Origin: Tolumonas sp008015085
GTDB taxonomy: Bacteria; Pseudomonadota; Gammaproteobacteria; Enterobacterales; Aeromonadaceae
NCBI GenBank assembly: GCA_029265125.1
Contig: JAJUJX010000018.1
Coordinates: 1 to 55,958 of the forward strand
Length of the DNA stretch: 55,958 nt
Direction: 5' to 3'
The notes under the pieces were generated by a model. It was not told where the DNA came from. It made no database searches and saw only the letters and a list, made by a program, of their open reading frames with translations. Every line of letters begins with the position of its first letter. Position 1 is the stretch's first letter. The position numbers and the translations under genes were made by a program. Below are positions 25,891 to 32,597 of the stretch, piece by piece.

Positions 25891-26625
25891 ATGGGTTTTC
25901 AAGGTAAAGTTGTACTGGTAACCGGTGCGAGCCGTGGTATTGGTAAAGCAATTGCTCAGACATTTGTAAGTCGTGGTGCAACAGTGATTGGTACTGCTAC
26001 CAGTGAATCTGGTGCAGCAGCTATCAGCGAGTATCTGGGAAATGCAGGTACAGGTCTTGTGCTGAACGTGACCGAACAGTCATCTATCGATGCGTTATTT
26101 GAAACCATCAAAGTTAAGTTTGGTGAAGTTGACGTTCTGGTTAATAATGCGGGGATCACCCGTGACAATCTGCTGATGCGCATGAAAGATGACGAGTGGG
26201 ATGACATCATTCAGACCAACCTGTCTTCAGTATATCGTCTGTCCAAAGCGGTGTTGCGCAGTATGATGAAAAAACGCTACGGTCGTATCATCAGCATTGG
26301 TTCTGTCGTTGGTACGATGGGCAATGCTGGTCAGACTAACTATGCCGCTGCTAAAGCTGGTTTACTGGGGTTCACTAAATCATTGGCTCGCGAAGTTGGC
26401 TCTCGAGGTATCACTGTAAACGCTGTTGCGCCAGGTTTCATTGAAACTGATATGACACACGTTCTGAATGATGAACAACGAAACGGAATCCTGTCGCAAG
26501 TTCCAGCTGGCCGCTTAGGCACTGCTCAGGAAATTGCATCTGCAGTAGCATTTTTGGCTTCTGATGAGGCCGCATATATCACTGGCGAAACTCTGCATGT
26601 GAACGGTGGTATGTACATGATTTAA
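25891..26625 (+). CDS. fabG: 3-oxoacyl-ACP reductase
   Basis: NADPH-dependent short-chain dehydrogenase (244 residues, same as E. coli). The nucleotide motif is TGASRGIGKA, followed by NNAG, the catalytic serine in ISIGSVVGTMG and the YxxxK pair in NYAAAKAG. It starts 11 bases after fabD and is followed by a 148-base gap before acpP. Confidence 0.97.
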   Translation: MGFQGKVVLVTGASRGIGKAIAQTFVSRGATVIGTATSESGAAAISEYLGNAGTGLVLNVTEQSSIDALFETIKVKFGEVDVLVNNAGITRDNLLMRMKDDEWDDIIQTNLSSVYRLSKAVLRSMMKKRYGRIISIGSVVGTMGNAGQTNYAAAKAGLLGFTKSLAREVGSRGITVNAVAPGFIETDMTHVLNDEQRNGILSQVPAGRLGTAQEIASAVAFLASDEAAYITGETLHVNGGMYMI

Positions 26626-26633
26626 GGTTCATT

Positions 26634-26693
26634 GGGGGCTGTTTTGGGTGAAAAATAGAGGAATATCTCTAAAATCCTAAGCGTACAGCCCCT
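26634..26693 (+). promoter_or_regulatory. Branched stem-loop between fabG and acpP
   Basis: GGGGCTGT (26635-26642) pairs perfectly with ACAGCCCC (26685-26692). The 42-base loop contains a smaller hairpin (tagag/ctcta near 26656-26671). No T tract follows, so it is not an ordinary terminator. It could be a processing or stability element separating fabG from the highly expressed acpP. Confidence 0.4.
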
Positions 26694-26700
26694 AAGAGTC

Positions 26701-26728
26701 TTGCAAACTATGAACAATTGAATACACT
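26701..26728 (+). promoter_or_regulatory. Candidate sigma-70 promoter of acpP
   Basis: TTGCAA (26701-26706) and TACACT (26723-26728) are 16 bases apart, about 45 bases before the acpP ATG. acpP is known in E. coli to have its own strong promoter, which fits. Confidence 0.5.
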
Positions 26729-26773
26729 ACGACAACACACGCATTTGCGTATATCTAAAGGAAAAATCAGGTC

Positions 26774-27010
26774 ATGAGTACTATCGAAGAACGCGTAAAA
26801 AAAATTATCATCGAACAACTGGGTGTTAAAGACGAAGACGTTAAATCTGCAGCATCTTTTGTTGACGATTTAGGTGCTGACTCTCTGGACACCGTTGAGC
26901 TGGTAATGGCGCTGGAAGAAGAGTTCGATACTGAAATCCCTGATGAAGAAGCAGAAAAGATCACTACTGTTCAAGCTGCTATCGATTACATCCTTTCTCA
27001 TCAGGAATAA
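26774..27010 (+). CDS. acpP: Acyl carrier protein
   Basis: Acidic 78-residue carrier, same length as E. coli AcpP. The phosphopantetheine serine is in GADSLDTVEL. The N-terminal STIEERVKKIIIEQLGV and C-terminal TVQAAIDYILSHQE are nearly invariant in the class. The Shine-Dalgarno is aaagga. It is followed by its own terminator and then fabF. Confidence 0.98.
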   Translation: MSTIEERVKKIIIEQLGVKDEDVKSAASFVDDLGADSLDTVELVMALEEEFDTEIPDEEAEKITTVQAAIDYILSHQE

Positions 27011-27021
27011 TCGCCTGACAG

Positions 27022-27056
27022 CAGGAGCGTGGATCTAACGCTCCTGTTTCTTGTTT
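27022..27056 (+). terminator. Terminator between acpP and fabF
   Basis: A perfect 9-bp stem (caggagcgt / acgctcctg) with a 7-base loop, followed by tttcttgtttt. It would let acpP be made in excess of fabF. Confidence 0.85.
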
Positions 27057-27089
27057 TAACATCCGTTTTTTCCTCCCGGAGGCTTTCCT

Positions 27090-28331
27090 GTGTCAAAGCG
27101 CAGAGTAGTGGTGACCGGCCTGGGGATGTTGTCTCCCGTAGGTAACACTGCTGAAGAATCTTGGCAGACCTTATTAAAAGGCCAAAGTGGTATCACCTCC
27201 ATCGATCATTTCGATACGACAGAATTCCCGACCAAATTTGCTGGTCTGGTAAAGAATTTTGACCCCGAAGAACATGGCATCAGCAAAAAAGACGCTCGTA
27301 AAATGGATTTATTCATTCAATACGGGGTCGCTGCTGGTATTCAGGCTTTCAATGACTCTGGTCTTGAAATTACTGAAGCGAACGCGCATCGCGTTGGCGT
27401 CACCATTGGTTCTGGTATCGGTGGTCTGGGTTTGATTGAATCAAACCATACCAGTTTGATGAATGGTGGTCCGCGTAAGCTGAGTCCATTTTTCGTTCCA
27501 TCGACCATCATTAATATGGCTGCTGGTCATCTGTCGATCATCAAAGGATTACGTGGTCCTAACATCGCGATTACAACAGCCTGTACCTCTGGTACCCATG
27601 CGATTGGTTTTGCAGCCCGAATGATCGCGTATGGTGATGCTGATGTGATGGTCGCTGGCGGTACTGAAAAGGCATCAACCCCAATGGGGATGGGCGGTTT
27701 CGCAGCTGCAAAAGCATTGTCTTCCCGTAATGACGAGCCCCAAAAAGCGAGCCGTCCATGGGACAAAGATCGTGATGGTTTTGTGCTGGGTGATGGTGCT
27801 GGTGTGCTGGTTCTGGAAGAGTATGAGCATGCAAAAGCGCGTGGTGCCAAGATTTATGCAGAATTGATCGGCTTCGGCATGAGTGGTGATGCTCATCACA
27901 TGACAGCTCCGCCGGATGATGGCAGTGGTGCAGCATTAGCGATGCAGAATGCAATTCGCGATGCGGGTATCGCTCCGGAAGAAATTGGCTATATCAATGC
28001 TCACGGCACGTCTACACCGTTGGGTGATAAAGCGGAACTTCGGGCAGTAAAAAGCACATTTGGTGCGCATGCCAATAACCTGATGGTGAGTTCAACCAAG
28101 TCAATGACTGGTCACTTATTAGGTGCTGCGGGTGCCATTGAAGCTATTATTACCGTTCTGGCTCTGCGTGATCAGGTCGCACCTCCGACAATCAATCTGG
28201 ATAATCCGGATGAAGAGTGTGATTTAGATTTGGTAGCTAATGTTGCTAAGCCTGGTAAATTTGAGTGTGCATTGTCTAACTCGTTTGGTTTCGGTGGAAC
28301 TAACGGTTCTCTGATTTTTAAACGCGTTTAA
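27090..28331 (+). CDS. fabF: 3-oxoacyl-ACP synthase II (KASII)
   Basis: Elongating condensing enzyme (413 residues, E. coli 413). The catalytic Cys is in TTACTSGTHAIG and the two His residues are in NAHGTSTPLGD and KSMTGHLLGAAGA. NSFGFGGTN is near the end. The start is GTG at 27090 after cccggagg. A strong terminator follows, then pabC. Confidence 0.97.
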   Translation: MSKRRVVVTGLGMLSPVGNTAEESWQTLLKGQSGITSIDHFDTTEFPTKFAGLVKNFDPEEHGISKKDARKMDLFIQYGVAAGIQAFNDSGLEITEANAHRVGVTIGSGIGGLGLIESNHTSLMNGGPRKLSPFFVPSTIINMAAGHLSIIKGLRGPNIAITTACTSGTHAIGFAARMIAYGDADVMVAGGTEKASTPMGMGGFAAAKALSSRNDEPQKASRPWDKDRDGFVLGDGAGVLVLEEYEHAKARGAKIYAELIGFGMSGDAHHMTAPPDDGSGAALAMQNAIRDAGIAPEEIGYINAHGTSTPLGDKAELRAVKSTFGAHANNLMVSSTKSMTGHLLGAAGAIEAIITVLALRDQVAPPTINLDNPDEECDLDLVANVAKPGKFECALSNSFGFGGTNGSLIFKRV

Positions 28332-28350
28332 CACTCGATATTACAGAAGA

Positions 28351-28381
28351 GGGCCTGATACACTGCGATCAGGCCCTTTTT
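28351..28381 (+). terminator. Rho-independent terminator of fabF
   Basis: A perfect 9-bp stem (gggcctgat / atcaggccc) with an 8-base loop, followed by five T residues, 20 bases after the fabF stop and just before pabC. Confidence 0.92.
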
Positions 28382-28396
28382 ATTTGTATTTTGGTC

Positions 28397-29212
28397 ATGA
28401 TACTAGTTAATGGTTTTTCTAATGCGACGGTTTCCGCTCTGGATCGAGGTTTAACACTGGGCGATGGTTTATTTACAACGCTGCATTTAAAAAAGCAGAC
28501 TCCTGTTCTCTGGTCATATCATACGCAGCGTATTGCAAATGGCTGCGAAAAACTCAAATTACCTGTTCCTGATTTTGATTCTTTATACGAGCAATGCTGT
28601 GAGCTTGCAGCAGCTGTCGCTGATGACAATGTCTGCGGTAAAATCATTGTAACCCGTGGATGCGGGGGGCGTGGCTACAGCCCTTTAGGATGTGATCAAT
28701 CTACAACTATTGTTTCTGCTCATGCGTATCCTGCTCATTATCATGACTGGCAATCGACTGGGGTCGCACTCGGTGTTGCAGACCAGCGATTAGGCTGGCA
28801 ACCGATGCTGGCGGGTTTAAAAACCTTAAACCGTCTGGAGCAGGTCTTACTAAAAGAAGAACTTGATACGAGAGGGTTAGCTGAGGCTGTCGTTCTTGAT
28901 TGGCAAGGCAATGTTGTTGAAGTGGTTACTGCTAATTTGTTTTGGCGAAAAGGTGAACAAATATTTACCCCTGACTTGCAACGTGCCGGGGTGTGTGGTG
29001 TGATGCGCGCCTTTGCTATGCAGCAGTTAAGCAACTGGCAGATGGCAGCACAATTAGTGACATCCGGACTCAATTCATTGCTAAATGCAGATGAGGTTTG
29101 GGTTACTAATGCTCTGATGGGGATTGTCCCGGTAACAGGAATAAATGATGTCAAATATGAAGATCATCGCATTGTTCGGCGCTTGCAAAGCGCGCTGGCG
29201 GCGTTGGCCTAA
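28397..29212 (+). CDS. pabC: Aminodeoxychorismate lyase
   Basis: PLP enzyme that releases p-aminobenzoate for folate synthesis. From the ATG at 28397 it has 271 residues (E. coli 269) and begins MILVNGFSNATVSALDRGL. It is a class IV aminotransferase-fold protein: GRGYSPLG, the PLP lysine in GLKTLNRLEQVL and ANLFWRKG. Its 3' end overlaps the mltG start by 68 bases. It is the first gene of the chain pabC-mltG-tmk-holB-ycfH. Confidence 0.93.
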   Translation: MILVNGFSNATVSALDRGLTLGDGLFTTLHLKKQTPVLWSYHTQRIANGCEKLKLPVPDFDSLYEQCCELAAAVADDNVCGKIIVTRGCGGRGYSPLGCDQSTTIVSAHAYPAHYHDWQSTGVALGVADQRLGWQPMLAGLKTLNRLEQVLLKEELDTRGLAEAVVLDWQGNVVEVVTANLFWRKGEQIFTPDLQRAGVCGVMRAFAMQQLSNWQMAAQLVTSGLNSLLNADEVWVTNALMGIVPVTGINDVKYEDHRIVRRLQSALAALA

Positions 29213-30200
29213 AATAATCCGTATTTTCAGTACCACAGTAGCCGCATCGGTATTTGCGATTACGCTATGGGGTTCACTGAGTTTGCAACAACTGGATTCG
29301 GTGCTACTGAAAGGCGATTCGCGTCTTTATACTGTTGCCAAAGGTGCCAAAGCGAAAGATGTACTGATGCAATTAGCCTCAGAACCGGTGTCTTCATTCT
29401 GGTCTGTGATCTGGTTAAAAATACATCCGGAATTCAGTCAGATAAAAGCCGGAACATATAAGATTGAGAAAGGCTGGAATGTTAAGCATGCCCTGCAGGT
29501 ATTTGTAAGTGGTAAGGAAGCCGTTTTTTCGGTGACTTTGGTGGAAGGGCAACGTATTGAAGACTGGCTGGTAACATTAAGCAAAGCGCCTTATCTGGAA
29601 CAGCCACTGACACCGGACGATCTTATCAGTTTGCGTAGCGAGTTTAATATTGAACAGGATAATATTGAGGGCTGGTTTTTACCGGAAACCTACTCATATA
29701 CCGTTGGCACCACTAGCCGCGAAATTCTGCGCAGAGCCCATGCGGACATGAAAAGCTATCTGGATAAAAACTGGAAAAACCGCGATAAGTCATTACCTTA
29801 TGCTTCTGCTTATGATGCATTGATTATGGCATCTATTATCGAGAAAGAGACCGCGCAAGCTACCGAACGTCCTCGGATCGCCTCGGTATTTGTAAATCGT
29901 TTAAATAAGAAGATGAAACTTCAGACAGACCCAACAGTCATTTATGGTGTAAAGGATCGGTATGACGGAAATATTCGTCGCAGTGATTTGGAAGATGACA
30001 ATCCATACAACACCTATGTGATCAATGGTCTGCCGCCGACACCGATTGCGATGCCAAGTAAAGCGGCAATAAAGGCCGCTTTGCATCCGGATAAAACGAA
30101 TTACCTATACTTTGTGGCGAAAGGTGGGGGAGCCCATAAATTCTCTACCTCTTTAGCTGAACATAATAATGCAGTGAAACGTTATGTACTGGAGCAATAA
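29145..30200 (+). CDS. mltG: Endolytic peptidoglycan transglycosylase MltG
   Basis: Inner-membrane enzyme that cuts nascent glycan strands and releases their ends. The 351-residue protein has a short basic cytoplasmic N-terminus, one membrane helix (about residues 26-47), a LysM-like segment (GTYKIEKGWNVKHAL) and the YceG domain with the catalytic glutamate in ASIIEKETA, then LQTDPTVIYG. ATG codons at 29145, 29148 and 29157 are all possible, and all overlap the end of pabC. tmk follows its stop codon with no gap. Confidence 0.94.
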   Translation: MMSNMKIIALFGACKARWRRWPKIIRIFSTTVAASVFAITLWGSLSLQQLDSVLLKGDSRLYTVAKGAKAKDVLMQLASEPVSSFWSVIWLKIHPEFSQIKAGTYKIEKGWNVKHALQVFVSGKEAVFSVTLVEGQRIEDWLVTLSKAPYLEQPLTPDDLISLRSEFNIEQDNIEGWFLPETYSYTVGTTSREILRRAHADMKSYLDKNWKNRDKSLPYASAYDALIMASIIEKETAQATERPRIASVFVNRLNKKMKLQTDPTVIYGVKDRYDGNIRRSDLEDDNPYNTYVINGLPPTPIAMPSKAAIKAALHPDKTNYLYFVAKGGGAHKFSTSLAEHNNAVKRYVLEQ

Positions 30201-30830
30201 ATGAACGGCAAATTCATCGTGATTGAAGGGTTAGAAGGTGCCGGGAAAAGTACTGCTGTCAGTTATGTCCTGGATTGGTTGCGGTCACATGGTGTCGCTC
30301 AACTGGAGACAACCCGTGAGCCAGGTGGTACGCCACTTGCGGAGAAAATGCGTAGCATAGTCAAAGAGGTTCATGACGAGCCGCTGACCATTCAGGCGGA
30401 ACTATTGCTGATGTATGCTGCGCGGGTTCAGTTGGTTGAAAACCGTATTAAACCAGCACTTGCCAAAGGCGCCTGGGTCGTTGGTGACCGTCATGATTTA
30501 TCGTCTCAGGCGTATCAGGGCGGAGGACGGGGGATTGCCCCTGAGCTTATTCAGCAGATTAAGCAAGCCGTATTAGGCGATTTTGCTCCTGATCTGACGT
30601 TATATCTTGATATTGATCCGGCGGTGGGTCTGCAACGAGCAAGAGAGCGGGGCGAGTTGGATCGTATTGAACAAGAAGCGTTGGCTTTCTTCCAACGTAC
30701 GCGAGCGCGTTATCTTGAATTAGCCCGTCAGGATAAAAAAATACATATCATTGATGCCAGTCAAACTCCCGAACAGGTGCAGATGGCGATACATGCTGCA
30801 TTGGAGCAGGCATTATGTATCCGTGGCTAG
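30201..30830 (+). CDS. tmk: Thymidylate kinase
   Basis: Phosphorylates dTMP to dTDP (209 residues). The P-loop is EGLEGAGKST; unlike E. coli, whose loop carries an arginine, this one reads Gly-Ala-Gly. TTREPGGTPLAEKMR and the DRHDLSSQAYQGGGRG region are conserved. The ATG directly follows the mltG stop, and the 3' end overlaps holB by 16 bases, so expression is coupled. Confidence 0.96.
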   Translation: MNGKFIVIEGLEGAGKSTAVSYVLDWLRSHGVAQLETTREPGGTPLAEKMRSIVKEVHDEPLTIQAELLLMYAARVQLVENRIKPALAKGAWVVGDRHDLSSQAYQGGGRGIAPELIQQIKQAVLGDFAPDLTLYLDIDPAVGLQRARERGELDRIEQEALAFFQRTRARYLELARQDKKIHIIDASQTPEQVQMAIHAALEQALCIRG

Positions 30831-31774
30831 AGCCATACCAACAGCGCTTTCAGAAGGTTTGGGCTAGTAACCGTATTCCGCATGCCTTTTTGCTGGTCGG
30901 GCCATCAGGTATGGGGAAGGCCGCGCTGGCTGCCGAATGGGCCTCCCTTTTTTTATGCGAGCAACCACAGCAAGAATCCGCTTGTGGTGTTTGTCACTCC
31001 TGCCAGTTATTACGCCAGCACTCTCACCCTGACTGGCATCTGTATGGTGCGGATGATACGAAATCGATTGGTGTTGATACGATCCGCCAACTTTCTGCTC
31101 AGCTAGTGCATAGTCCCCAACAGGGAAAAGGGAAGGTGGCAGTTATTTCGCAGGCGGAACGCATGACGGAAGCTGCGGAAAATGCCTTGTTGAAAACGCT
31201 GGAGGAGCCACCTGGGAATAGTCTGCTTATCCTGCTGGCTGAATCGGCTATGAAGCTTTTACCTACCATTACTAGCCGCTGCCAGGTATGGTCACTGCAT
31301 GCTGATGAAGATATTGCTCTGCGTTGGTTGAATGAACAACAACCGGGAAAGAAGGTAACCTCATCAATATTACGCCTCAATCAGGGGGCGCCACTACGCA
31401 CACTGGCGTATCTGAATGAAGGTGGTGAGCAGACAAGGCAAACAGTTATTAATGCTTTAGATGCTTATCGTCTCCAGCCATGGACTGTTCAGAGTCTGAC
31501 GAAAAGCTGGGTGTCAGCCATGCCTGTCACGTTTGAATGGTTAAGCCGGCTATTGCTGGATGCTCTCAAACTGCAGCAGGGCGTTGATATTCAGGGATTA
31601 CCATTCTCTGATCATCCTGCGCTGCTTTCTTTTCTGGCTCAACAACCAGCTGAAAAACTACTGGCCAGTTTGCAGCAATTACTGCAATTGAAACAATCAT
31701 TACTGGAGATGCCGTCAGCAATACCATCAGTTTTGTTTGCTGACTGGCTGGATCAACTACTTAGTAAGGAATAA
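30815..31774 (+). CDS. holB: DNA polymerase III subunit delta prime
   Basis: Stator subunit of the clamp loader (319 residues, E. coli 334). It has GPSGMGKAALA in place of a functional Walker A, a zinc module (FLCEQ...CGVCHSC), LLKTLEEPPG and the SRC motif (TITSRCQVW). It partners the DnaX protein encoded at the start of this window. It overlaps tmk by 16 bases; the PilZ gene that sits after holB in some relatives is absent. Confidence 0.95.
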   Translation: MYPWLEPYQQRFQKVWASNRIPHAFLLVGPSGMGKAALAAEWASLFLCEQPQQESACGVCHSCQLLRQHSHPDWHLYGADDTKSIGVDTIRQLSAQLVHSPQQGKGKVAVISQAERMTEAAENALLKTLEEPPGNSLLILLAESAMKLLPTITSRCQVWSLHADEDIALRWLNEQQPGKKVTSSILRLNQGAPLRTLAYLNEGGEQTRQTVINALDAYRLQPWTVQSLTKSWVSAMPVTFEWLSRLLLDALKLQQGVDIQGLPFSDHPALLSFLAQQPAEKLLASLQQLLQLKQSLLEMPSAIPSVLFADWLDQLLSKE

Positions 31775-31777
31775 TCA

Positions 31778-32554
31778 GTGTTAGTCGATTCACATTGCCA
31801 TCTTGATCGTCTTGATTATGAAAAAAAACATCACGACTTGGCTGATGTTTTAAATAAAGCGCAACAGCGTGGCGTCAGTCATTTTCTGTCAGTTTCTGTC
31901 ACATTAGATGCTTTCCCTTCTATGCTGCAGTCGGTACTTCCTTATCCGAATGTATTTGCTTCTTGTGGTGTTCATCCTTTGGATTTGGATTCAGGCTGGA
32001 GTGGTGAATTACTACGTGAGTTAGCAGTGCACCCGCGTGTAATAGCTCTGGGCGAAACGGGGCTGGATTATTATTACAGTACTGAAAACAAAGCTGAACA
32101 GCAGACGGCCTTTCGTGAACACATTCGTGTTTCCCGTGAATTGAATAAACCGGTGATTGTGCACACGCGTGATGCTAAAGCGGATACGCTGGCAATTTTA
32201 CGGGAAGAGCAAGCAGGGGATGTTGGTGGTGTATTGCATTGTTTTACTGAAGACTGGGCAATGGCAAAGGATGCGCTGGATTTGGGGATGTATATTTCTA
32301 TTTCCGGTATTGTCACTTTCCGCAATGCAGAGGCTTTACGCGATGTAACCAGGTTGATCCCGGCTGATCGTTTGTTGATCGAAACGGATTCCCCTTATTT
32401 GGCGCCGGTGCCACATCGTGGGCACCAGAACGAGCCTGCTTATGTGGCTGATGTAGCAAAATTTATTGCTGAATTACGGGGTGTTTCTCCGGATACGTTG
32501 GCCGAACAGACGAGTGAAAATTTCTTCCGTCTGTTCTCTCTGGCTCAACGTTAA
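31778..32554 (+). CDS. ycfH: TatD-family metal-dependent hydrolase YcfH
   Basis: TIM-barrel metal hydrolase, 258 residues, close to E. coli YcfH (265). The metal ligands are visible: SHCHLD at the N-terminus, GETGLDYYY, VIVHTRDA, LHCFTE and ETDSPYLAP. The start is GTG at 31778 after aagga, three bases after holB. Relatives act as DNases or D-amino-acyl hydrolases; the in vivo role of YcfH is not settled. Confidence 0.94.
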   Translation: MLVDSHCHLDRLDYEKKHHDLADVLNKAQQRGVSHFLSVSVTLDAFPSMLQSVLPYPNVFASCGVHPLDLDSGWSGELLRELAVHPRVIALGETGLDYYYSTENKAEQQTAFREHIRVSRELNKPVIVHTRDAKADTLAILREEQAGDVGGVLHCFTEDWAMAKDALDLGMYISISGIVTFRNAEALRDVTRLIPADRLLIETDSPYLAPVPHRGHQNEPAYVADVAKFIAELRGVSPDTLAEQTSENFFRLFSLAQR

Positions 32555-32597
32555 ACATCAGTATTTTGCTCAGCTACCTCAGCTCAGTTAGGATTGA

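Noticed and set aside
32555..32597. Terminator between ycfH and the M16 peptidase gene
   Set aside because: Only scattered ctcag/ctgag repeats are present, with no continuous stem and no T tract.
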